The translations under genes and the position numbers were made by a program. From Clavelina lepadiformis (lineage: Eukaryota > Chordata > Ascidiacea > Aplousobranchia > Clavelinidae), in contig NC_135241.1 in NCBI RefSeq assembly GCF_947623445.1, positions 8,992,501 through 9,056,500 of the forward strand: a DNA stretch of 64,000 bases, in the 5' to 3' direction. The notes beneath the pieces are model-generated. The model searched no databases, was not told the origin of the DNA, and saw nothing but the letters and a program-made list of their open reading frames with translations. This document shows positions 50,950 through 61,170 of the stretch, one piece after another (the stretch's first letter is position 1; every line of letters begins with the position of its first letter).

Positions 50950-51342
50950 AATAAATGCATTTTAAATGCAAATTATTAATGAACAAATGCAATTATTCGG
51001 GGCAGCAATACGTGTAGATGTTTTTATGCGTGAAAACCTGCCTATATCGACAACAAGCAAGTAACTAGTTGTAGTGTAACATTACAGAAACTTGTTAAGA
51101 ACAAACAGATGTTTAAGAACATGTCTTTTACCGTTAAATAAAAACGGGAGACTACTGTAAATCAAATATCAGACGGCTTGCGAACATTATATGCTCGTTC
51201 AATTGTTGTATGCTGATGGTATTTAATGTATACATGGCCACTGTTATCATTACGTCTGAGTTGCTATTATTTATCTTGCACCACTTCAAATGTCTCTGTT
51301 GTTTTGTCTTAATGTGATCAATGTGCTTTTATACTTAATAAA
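50950..51342 (+). promoter_or_regulatory. Candidate polyadenylation signals of the peptide-precursor gene
   Basis: AATAAA occurs at 50950-50955 and again at 51337-51342, the latter followed by a GT/T-rich downstream element. Use of the second would give a 3' UTR of roughly 650 bases. It is AT-rich with several ATTTA-like stretches that could affect mRNA stability. Confidence 0.5.
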
Positions 51343-51485
51343 GTTGCAGTATTTCGTATTGCTTGTTTCCCAGTTATGGCAAGTATAGGAAAAGAACGAT
51401 CACACAATTGGAACCAAAATATTATCTTAAAACATTTTATTTCTGTTCTACGTTGTTTCGGTAGAGAAAAACTGGGATGTAAACC

Positions 51486-51652
51486 ATAGGCGTAGCCAGG
51501 GCGGAGCGAAAGGGGCCATGCCCCCCCAAATTAATGTGTTTATAGGCTTCTACATCAGGTGGCGGTGTTTTAAAACAAACACTTTGTAGTTCCCTTGAAC
51601 TCATGAAATATTTGCCTACCCCCACAATTTTTTTTCTGGCTACGTTACTGAT
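51486..51652. mobile_element. Short MITE with GGCGTAGCCAG ends
   Basis: Starts near 51488 with AGGCGTAGCCAGGGCGG and ends near 51648 with CTGGCTACGT, imperfect inverted repeats of about 10-12 bp. The interior contains a G/C-run (GCCCCCCC). This terminus type is widespread among animal hAT-related MITEs. No clean target duplication was found. It lies just past the 3' end of the peptide gene. Confidence 0.55.
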
Positions 51653-51659
51653 ATAAACG

Positions 51660-53154
51660 TCTTCTATTTCATATCAAACGATAAATCGAAAAAAACATTT
51701 TCAAACTCTCCTGCAGTTTATGATCGAAGGATGCGTATGGCTATATAAAAGGTTACTTACAGTAGTACAACCTTGTCTATAAATGGGTCTACGTGAGTAA
51801 CTAACAACACAAAGAGTTAATATTTAGCATGCCTTATATAATGCATAACTATAAAAAATCATAATATGAAGATTATAAACTGTCTGTTGCTGATTTGATC
51901 AGATAACTTGATAATGTATAAAAATTTTTGCCCGTAACCAAAACGTGCAGTATACAGTTTGGGATGCATGTGACATTCGAACTGAGAAAGTATGCTAAAC
52001 GTGCCTAATGTGCGCTTGCATACGACCTCGCAATAAAATGCTCCCCCAAAATAGACTGGCGTGAAATTGGCTACCGCGGTTCCCTGGTCGCTCAATCACT
52101 CACTCGACATTGTCGGCGAAGAATGTGAATTCTATACGAATAAGCAAAGAAAAAAGTAACTAAGTTGTAAAGGTAATTACAGTAACTTCATCTGCTAGTA
52201 TGTAAAAGAATAGAATGAAAAAACTGCAAAACATGTCACTACATCCATGTTTTAAAACAGGCAAGTGAATAAGAAACTAAGGAACGGGTAACCAAAATCA
52301 CGCCGGTGCGAAATAATGTTTCAATTGTTCGGGCTTCTATGAGATAATTTAGACACAAAATGCTGTATACGTCGAAAGCAGGATAATTAAATTATCGTAT
52401 CAGTAAAAGATAATTTTACCAACTGTTTTTCAGTAAAAAGCCGTTCACTCCACTGATTTCAATGATAAACAGCCGCATGCATTCATTGGCAACGTATTCT
52501 CTTTTTGAGCACACATCACCTTTATACAGCGGCCATTTTTAGTGAACGGTGGCATAACGAAGCGTTTAAAACGAGCGTGTATCTGCGTAACTTCAGCGGG
52601 TTTATGATGATCCGGTTGGCTTGAAAATATTACAGCTTACACAAGGCTTTTTTCATTCCATTGGATTCGTGTCTGAGTTTTTCTTCGTTCTGTATATTGT
52701 ATTGCATTGTGTCTTGCAGGATTATTCTTTTCAATGATGCCCTGCAATATGCATATTTATTTAGCTAGTACAGTATTACTTAAAAAGACTTCATTCAAAA
52801 ATGACATTAGTTGATCACTGATAACTGCATTGCATTATCCTGGGATATAGAACATACATTCACTCATTCAAATACATCACCAAAATACTTGGTGACCACT
52901 GTCGACACCTATCTGTCGCACTTTTAATCCTCGCCACCGCATAGAGGAAATTCATCGTGTTTCGAACACGCGTAATCTTAACACGCGCCGCTTACCAGGT
53001 CAACAATTTCACCGCTGTTTTAATTATGATAGATGATTATTAAGATTCCTGCCTTTTAATCCGATCCATCAGGTTAATCTCAATTTGATTGATGATTCCG
53101 AAAGACTGTTAAAGTTTCAATGTACTTTGTCATAGGCCTACTGCTCCGTATACT
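51660..53154. other. Spacer between two convergent genes
   Basis: No gene recognised. On the minus strand it must contain the 3' UTR of the BK-beta-like gene; a minus-strand AATAAA lies at 52756-52761 and is a candidate end signal. Confidence 0.4.
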
Positions 53155-56100
53155 TCATACCTGAGATGGTCGCAAATCATTCTTCATCTTCGCAATGCAG
53201 TAATACACAATACTGACAATTGCCACGCCCAGAAGAAGTAGAAGAAAAGGCCAAAATATTCTGCGTGTAAAGCATAGAAAGTATTCAAAGAATGTTATGA
53301 ACTGGTCAAGTATTGTTCGGGTAATCTCAAAACACAACAACATGTTTTTTCTTTTGATAGGACAACTGTGTTAACAACCTATCATGGTCATCCTAAAACA
53401 TTATCGTAGCACTAGCACGTATTAGGTTCAACCTTGTAAGATTCAAGGTTTTGAACACAAACTTACTGATTTTCTGATTAGTGCAATAGAATAAACAAAT
53501 AATTTATTTAGGTCTAGCTTATTTTCATGTATACGCTTAGTCTAAACTATTTACTCATAGGAGAAAATGATCCAAAATGTTAATAAAAGTCGATTCCAAG
53601 AAAGTGAACTGTGAAAAAATATAGGGCCGACAGAGCAGAAACGCGTACACCGTGAATCCGTGATGTTCAGAGAAACACACACATTGATATAGCTCCCAAA
53701 CCAAGGACAATTTCATCGGCCACTTTCTTCAGGCATTATTTCAAAAGGTGCTTCCCCGCTGGTAACATAGGTGGCATGTCAGCTTGCCTGAGTCAACACC
53801 CTTATATAGTTCACATTCAACAGAGGAAACGCGGAAAACAAACATGTGCCAGCTAGTAATTCGTACATAACCAAAAAATACATACACAGCAGAAGCTCCT
53901 TTATTTCGTGGTAATTATTTAATGAAAGGTTAAGGTTAGCTTATGGTAACACCCTTTTCGAACATTTTCAGCAATTAAGCAGTTTAGAAAATTGACGTAG
54001 CTCACCAACTGTTCGTTTGTTAGTAAATCCTAGAGTCAATACAAAAAGCAACACACATAACAAAACACATACTATGACGATGAAATGAAATGATTGGTTT
54101 GTTAGCCAATTTCGTTTGACTCTTGATTGTATCATGTGCCGTATTTCTGTCTCTGGCATGTGGGCGTTTCTGCACTGCGCAGTATGTGTTTTATGTACCG
54201 CTTTTCACTTGTATTTAAAGTTGTATTTCTTATTCACAAACGCACAATTTTTTACTTAACAAAGTTATATCTCATATAGCGCAATTTGTACAAAACTAAA
54301 CTATTTCTAGGAGCAAAATATTGAGAAGGTGGAGCAATTTGAAGTAACAACAATAGAGCCAGAGTAGATACAAACATTTTAATTGCAGGCGTTACGAATA
54401 AAATAACTGCACTCATTCCTAATCCATTAACTCAATCTCATTTGTTCCATTTTGTGCATTGAGAATGACTACAGTTACGACTTGAAACGTTCGCAGTTAA
54501 AACGTTCTTCTCTTTTCTGGTTAAATGGTTTTTGCTTCAAACTATTTTTATTTGTTTAAGTAACTTAACATGAGTTCTTACCCATGGAATATGCTCTTAT
54601 AGCTGAAGGTTCTGGTGGCGATGATAATGTTGGGGTTATGAGGATCGTAGAAACACTTGAACGTTTGTTTCAGATGATCCCTTCCATTATATTCGTAGCC
54701 ATGTGTTGTAGCATCCAATGCACGCACGTACGTGGAGCGTGGGTAACAAGGCTTAACATCGAAATTTAATCATAACATAATATGACCAATAGGCATCTAT
54801 CATTATTATAATATACATTTTAGTATAATCAAAAAAATTAAATATCACAAAATACATGCTGATAAATATGTATTTCCTGTATGGACGCGAAACTATGCCC
54901 TCAAAGTCAATTTCTTTGTGGGGATGTTGTTTTACATTATAATCGTTTCTCATTTCTCCATGCCATTTGCAAACAACACTTATACAATTGTCTTTGAAAT
55001 GCGAATAATGTGTTGTCCAAACTCAAGCAGCAGCCATACAATAGTCTATGAAAAACTTAAGCAAAAATGTACACGCTTGGTAACGGGATATATGGGATGA
55101 AGATGCGGTATATTTTCCTTCATAACAGGGAGAAAAACAAAACGTCCGAAAATGTGAAGGAAGAGACTGTGCGACATCTAGCGTAAAACAATAAGATTTG
55201 GTAATTTGTGACAATATTAATGTGAAAGGATGTTAAACAAGGTTGTGATTGATTATAGCTTCTCAATTTGATAACTTTTTGGATTTCAACGTGGATTTTT
55301 GATGCTGTGGATAAGGGAAACGCTTAAATTAAGATCAAATTAATGAAGTCTACTTTTGGTGCAAATAACGGTATGTTATGTGATATGCGGTACAGTGTGA
55401 TATATAACGCACATAAGTGCAGATACAAACATGATAATGCTTCCAAACTTTTACCGCTCCCAGTCAATGAGTGTTTATGATCACTGGGATAATTATTTTT
55501 AGAAAAAATTTTAGTCATATAATCTGATAATACCCTCAATATATAAACGACCTTCAGCCCCTAAATTTAATCCTTCCAAGAACGTAATTGTTTGTAAGAA
55601 ACTGAGCTTAACTCCTTCCTGAACTTAACGTTTGACCCTTGATGGTTTAAATATGTTTCACTAATAATGTTTGGGAGAGACGTATTGCCATGAACATAAG
55701 CAGCTATCAAAGGGCAAGAATTTGAAAATTGTTGGCAACATCGTCTTATGGGTTTAAAATAGCATTCTGAGATACAGATATGATAACACGACTAACTTCA
55801 TGTATCGCAAGTGACAAGCAATGGTTAATTGTCGATATTTTAAGGTCTTATATCTAAAATATCGTGGAGCCGATATTGCAGTAAAGATATTACCTCATTT
55901 CGAAAGAACATGTCGAGATCAGTTAAGTACAAGATAGCTTTTTCTACAAAAGACACGAGCGCATTATTCTTTGGAGGTTTGCTATTTTCTTCTTTATGTA
56001 GCAAATTTTCTTTCTTCACAATAAACCTCTGGTCAACTGCATATATAAAAAAATAAGCTATTGTATTTCGATTTGTACTTAAATTTAGGATATCTTGTTG

Positions 56101-57921
56101 TGGTAAGTCAAAAGTTTAAGAACAAAAATATCTACTATAGTGATTAGAAATGTCCCATTAGACATTCAATCATGCCCAATTACTCATATAAGCAAAACAA
56201 AAAGCGAAATATGATTATGATAGAATCCTCATTTAACCCCAACGTCAAAACAACGCACGTTATTATGACTTACAAACTCATTTTTAGCAATTTTTGATAT
56301 TCATTTCTTACTACCAAAAATAATCAAAGATATCAATATATGTACAGGTATAGTGTACATACTGTAGTACGTATACGTGCTTCTCTTGCAGATGGTAACT
56401 TATTATTAAATCTTACTTTTGTGAGAAACTCACAATACTTACCAGAAAAGTAAATAGGAACCATACAACAGTCTTTTTAATATGATAAAATATTTTACTG
56501 AGTACAATGATGTATGTACATATTTGTTTAATTTTTATGATTAAATGTGTCTCTAAGCAAATAAACGATTTATATGGATTTATACCTTTATTAAATGAAG
56601 GGTTGTCATAATTCACCAACATTATATGGTATTTCACGGTAACTTGTACACAGTCCTCAATTTCTTCATGTATATTTTCATTATCTGAGGTGTTTTCGTC
56701 CAAAATACTCCACAACGAAAGGCTTTTCCGGGGTTTCATGCGTACCTTTTCGCTATATATAGTGCATTTCTGCGTAGTAAGAATTATTACTAGCACATAA
56801 TTCGCTAATGCCTTTCTCAAAGTTGCTTGTTGTGTCACAGCATGACGATTGGGTTGATAACACTGCACTTTACTTTTACGTATGCTCTAACAGTCAAATT
56901 AAACATACTTGAAAAGTCCAAAAACAAGTTGGCAAGTCCAAAAACAAGTTGGTCTTAAATCAAAGAGTCAGTAAATAATTTAATATGCTGGAAAAGGATT
57001 TATATTAATATGCAGTAGTTAAGCAGTTATCGCCATAAAAAAGTGGCAAAATAATGCTAATTCATGGCTGAATTAGGACGAAGATCGCTGCTGTTATTAC
57101 GTCATAATAACAGAAACAATAAGGACAACTCAGGTGTTTGGATCAACTATGAATGGAATGTTTTGTGTGGCTGACAAGAAAATAGTAATAGGTATAATTA
57201 TAACGTACTTAATTATATAACAAGTACATTTTGCGTTAAATAAGCCTAAACTGGCTTATCGTTAGGGTTTTTGTGCTGGTTAATGCTAACCTGCAGTATA
57301 GTTTAGTCTTGGCTGCTGCCCGGCTGGCTCTAGCCTAGTCCGGCACCGGTAACTGTGGTGAAAAAAAGAATGCTTTACCAATTAATGTACGGTCATTTGT
57401 GACATTCCTATGCTGAAAATAAACATACCTGTCACTAATCACTTACCTATGGAGATATATTCCATTTAAAACGCGTTAGCTAGCCCACTACTAACTACCA
57501 TACATCTATTACAAACCTCAGTCATTGAACATATTGTTTGTATATTGTGACGTCATCATGACCGCCTGCTCCGTCACAATATTGTGCATTACATATTATT
57601 AAAAATCCCTTCACTGGTAACAACTCTTTGTTTTAAGGCCAACTTGTTTTTGGACTTGTCCCTTACTTTAAGATAATGCTTGCATGGCAGTAGCTTTACA
57701 GTACACATCTTATATTCTCGTATATTTGCGATATACCAGGCGTTCTTATGTTTTCCACCAAACTTAAACAATTCACTTACCGTTTGAGTTAAACGTAAGC
57801 TTTTAACAGCTGGCATAACCAAAGTGTTCACTGTGAGGGCCAGTATAAAAAATGATACCACTATGATAGCTAGTCCTAATTGAATAGCTCGAAGTTCGCT
57901 CCTTGAAAATCTTTTTTCCAT
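53155..57921 (-). CDS. BK-channel beta-subunit-like two-TM protein (KCNMB family), about 190-200 residues
   Basis: Minus strand, four exons: 57921-57781 (ATG, ends phase 0); 56769 down to 56617 (donor GTGAAT) or 56586 (donor GTATAA); 54751-54582; 53260-53155 (stop). The 56617 donor closes the frame (189 residues). The 56586 donor gives better-spaced cysteines but leaves one base out of frame. Plan: cytosolic N-terminus; TM1 about 15-37 (RAIQLGLAIIVVSFFILALT, then VNTLVMP); loop with four cysteines (49, 87, one in PCYPRS, one in FKCFYDPHNPN) and an N-glycosylation site at Asn73; TM2 beginning with FWPFLLLLLGVAIVSIVYYC; short tail NDLRPSQV. KCNMB1-4 share this plan: RALxLG before TM1, the 'TQESKC' position, 'PCLxVxV', 'KCSYIP', 'FxCFxxP' and 'FWPxxLLxGG'. 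Family members are accessory subunits that tune gating of Slo1 channels. Identity is inferred by eye from motifs. Confidence 0.72.
54752..56585. other. Intron 2 of the BK-beta-like gene
   Basis: About 1.8 kb with short frames on both strands and no recognised exon. If the 56586 donor is the real one, a small additional exon restoring frame should be sought here. Confidence 0.4.
56914..57663. mobile_element. Family A inverted-repeat element, copy 2, in intron 1 of the BK-beta-like gene
   Basis: The left end reads AAGTCCAAAAACAAGTTGG, tandemly duplicated (56914 and 56934), then TTAAATCAAAGAG. The right end, about 57621-57663, is the inverted complement (CTCTTTGTTTTAAGGCCAAC, then TTGTTTTTGGACTTGTCCC). 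This 750-bp unit with roughly 40-bp terminal inverted repeats shares its end and part of its interior with the sequence at 20237. It has no coding frame, so a MITE-like or foldback element is likely; the superfamily is not assigned. Confidence 0.75.
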
Positions 57922-58742
57922 TGTACTGTATTAGAAGCTAATACTACTACTAAATCTCTATCGAAAGTCTTCTACGCTAAAAATATTTCAAGCAGCAATA
58001 TAATCCTATAGGCCTACTCACTGCTTGAAGTATAAACTTTTAATGACATAAAATTAATATGCAACAGAAACTTAATGTAAATTATGAGCAGTACAAAGCA
58101 TATTTTTTCATTACTAATTTGAATTTCGAGTTATATAAACAATTTTTATGATTAGCATAAAAACGTTTGAAGTTATGCATGTTGTTTGAAAGACAAGCTG
58201 GAGTCCTAAGTAACTTTCCTGACACATTGAGGCTCTTTCCATACTAGCGCGTCATCCGTATATGATGTCGATTCATCTCCCGCATTTATTTGCGTAATAG
58301 GCTTTAGTTATATGAAAAGTATTAGCATTTCGTCATTTGCAATCTCAAAATTGATTTTCGGCGTAACCATGCAGTACGCTTAGTCATAAACATATGCCCA
58401 TGATATTGATTTTTTGAAAAAACTTGTAGGTAGAAAGGGCATGGCACATGAAATCTATACACTTCTCAGTTCTGAAAAATAAAAATGCTTTATCCAGTTG
58501 TTGCACAACGAATCACATACCGTATTTACTCGATTGTAAGCCGCCGCTTAAAAAGTTTTTTATCATCAATTGTGGGGTTTACATTCAAGGACGGCTTACA
58601 TTTTCTTCTCAAACAAAAATTTGACAATGGCGATGATAAATGTATGCATGCAGATAAAATTAAAATCATGAAATATTTATACTGTTTGCTGTTTACGATA
58701 TTGTCTGATTATCTGTTTAATATGATATTATGATATGCTTTA
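57922..58742. other. 5' flank of the BK-beta-like gene
   Basis: Contains its promoter region. Near 58518-58600 a segment reading CCGTATTTACTCGATTGTAAG then CCGCC, followed by a GGACGGCTTACAT repeat, looks like one end of a dispersed element; the other end was not found. Confidence 0.35.
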
Positions 58743-59668
58743 AGGTGCCTGAACAATGGATGCGATTCACACCAAAAACATTATTCGCGACGATTTGCAA
58801 CAGGTTGCGTTGCGATAACATGCGATTTTATCTGAAAACTGAATTCGATTTGCCACCCGTCAACGCAATCGCAAGCAATTGCATCGAAACAAACATTTTT
58901 ATCTTTTTTCGCATTGCGCCTCATGCGATTCACGCTAGCCTTGTGACTGGTTATGCAGCTGATATACTATAGTACTGTACATGGGTCACGCTTAGATGGT
59001 AATTCTGAAGACGAAGAAGAAGTGAATTGCCCCGAATGAAGTCATTTCAGTTGAACTATGGCTTTATAACCTTATACTGAGTACCTAAATAGCCAAACAA
59101 AAGAACCTTAAGCTTAGTTTAGGTTACGTAGCCTAAGTATATGATGAGGTGAAAAATGCACTGTATTTGTGCTAGCGTGTCATCTAAGTAACGTTTTTTA
59201 GATTGTCCATCAAACATTTCATTACAATTAAAATAAAAGCTTGCTATGAAATATCAAGGCTTTCTGGCACAGGGAACTAGTGTTTGCCAATATGTCTACC
59301 AACTAACTCAGTAGCTAGTGCTCACGACTATATTTTCAATTCCTGCTCTAGGTCCGGCAAAATATGTAAACTCCGGCTCCGTGATCACCTCTAGCTGGTA
59401 GCTTAATGAAAACTGAAACTTGGAAGCTGGCTAACTTACTCTAGGCCTCAACATTTCGATTGTACCAAACACCTTTGTAGGTCACATCGTTGTATCACAT
59501 AGCCTATGCCCTATAGTATAACGTCAGCTGCGGTTTTGATTTTTATCCCATTCAGTGTGCAGACAAGTGCAAAGTGAAGTGACCAGTGCGTGCGACGATT
59601 GACTGGCCATTGGATGCGTTTCCTTGCGATTTTTTTTGCAACGCAGTCGCATCCAATGTGCAGGCACT
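58743..59668. mobile_element. 926-bp element with long terminal inverted repeats, PIF/Harbinger-like candidate
   Basis: The left end, AGGTGCCTGAACAATGGATGC then GATT, is complementary to the right end, GTCGCATCCAATGTGCAGGCACT, over about 25 bp. Both sides are flanked by TTTA/TTA, compatible with a 3-bp TTA duplication as in PIF/Harbinger elements. The interior repeats GATTTGCAAC, GTTGCGTTGCGA and ATGCGATT motifs and has no transposase. Confidence 0.65.
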
Positions 59669-59844
59669 TTTAGTCTACAGTATGTACTTATCCCTTGCAA
59701 CGCTGGGCCGCTTTCAACATCACAAGTGCCCGCCAAGGGATCATATCAAGTAGCTCCACATGCCGATCCCCAGGCAATGGCTTTAACCCAAAGACAGCTA
59801 AATCCGACAAATGGAGAGCGCCAGAGGGTAAACGCCAATATTAG

Positions 59845-60425
59845 GGCGACACAGCAACAAGTACTGTACGTCGCCCAATAACATTGCAGCTGAACGTCTG
59901 TAGCGCATGTCTTTGAGCAAGCTTTCTGTCCTCGAGCATCTCTCTCACCAACACTGGGTCCCCGTCATCCAAGAAATCTCTTGCACCTTGACAGATAAGA
60001 AGGTTTTTCCCAACTTCTCGCAAATTTGGTCCACATAAAACATGGTTTCGTTACATTTGTTCACGAGATCCTAATACGGTCTCTTGCCAGTCATTATCTG
60101 CCAACTTCTGATACCAAACAAGCACATTTTTCGCATAGCCAAGGAGCTTGTTTATAACAGCAGCTTCACCCTCATCACCGGCGAAAGCAGGTTGCGACGC
60201 TTCAAGAACGGCGTCTCACACGGATCGGTACGTGCCCCCTTGCCCGGTGGACCATAGATGGAATGCGGATTGGGAAAAAACCACGCCGGATTTCACAGCT
60301 TTATCAACCACCACGTATAATCGCCTGCGAAACGGTGTCTGGCGTTTCTGCTCATCTTTGTACAAATAAAAAGTGGCAAACTCTGCGGCTTGCAAGTGTG
60401 GCGCGGAGAAGCAAACTGCAGCTCA
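59845..60425 (-). pseudogene. Unidentified protein relic with two in-frame stops
   Basis: A single minus-strand frame of about 185 codons is coherent except for one TGA and one TAA, each explicable by a single C-to-T change (CGA, CAA). From the upstream end it reads EFATFYLYKDEQKRQTPFRR, then LYVVVDKAVKSGVVFSQSAF, the TGA, then DAVLEASQPAFAGDEGEAAV, KLLGYAKNVLVWYQKLADND, the TAA, then GPNLREVGKNLLICQGARDF and DPVLVREMLEDRKLAQRHAL. Charge pattern, helix periodicity and higher GC than the flanks argue for former coding sequence. I cannot name the family. The neighbourhood suggests a transposon gene, but a broken host gene is possible. Confidence 0.55.
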
Positions 60426-60939
60426 TGTTATATCCGACTGTTCTATTAATCACCTACCCTACGTAATGCATGGCCTGTGAGCTTTAGACGACAGCACAAA
60501 TCAGTGGCTGCTCTACTCATGCCCCGACATACAATAGTCCGGGTGGCCGAGTAATATCTGGCTTATACGAAAAGGTACTCGCCTTCTGTTTCATAAGAAG
60601 TGATATATTGTTTGGTATGCGATATAGTATCAAAAAATATCTGCCACAATTCTAATCCAAACTAATTGCCTAAAACTAAACTATTGCTATACTCTTGCTA
60701 TTTTAAGTACTCTCAGTAGCCTTCTCATATTGAATGACCAAGACCAGTAGGTAAGCCTTTTCTAGGGGAAATATATAAGTATTGTTGGCAGATGGAAAGA
60801 TTACTTCAAAAATTTGTTGAACCCAGCTGCAAAAACATCAGCAACTATCTCATAGGCGAAGCGTTTCGGTTAAAAATAATTTCATTGTGGCTTAAGTTAT
60901 CTAAGCCGTAAGATTTTTGAAAGCCAGGAAAATGGATGG

Positions 60940-61170
60940 TTGTTAAAAATTCGACCTGAAGTGCTGAAGCTCATCGAAGAGGAATCCTTTGTGTGTTTTG
61001 TGGCATGTGGTTTGGATAAAATACCAAAAGATTGGAAAATAAGTGTTATCATCGCAATACATTAGACGGGTGATAAAAAGTGATGTTTTAATTATAAATG
61101 GACCATCGTTCTGCTGATTGGTCTAGCAGGTAAATCTCATGAAAAATGTGTTAAAATGTTTTGTTCTCTT
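60940..61170 (+). mobile_element. LINE reverse transcriptase fragment, third copy
   Basis: In the plus strand a short decayed stretch reads LDKIPKDWKISVIIAIH, a stop, TGDKK, a stop, then NYKWTIVLLIGLAGKSHEKC. This is the RT finger segment (family form: PKDWKxxVIxPIxKxGDKxxxxNYRxIxLLxxxGK). Only about 230 bases are recognisable, so the insertion is truncated or eroded on both sides. Confidence 0.7.
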
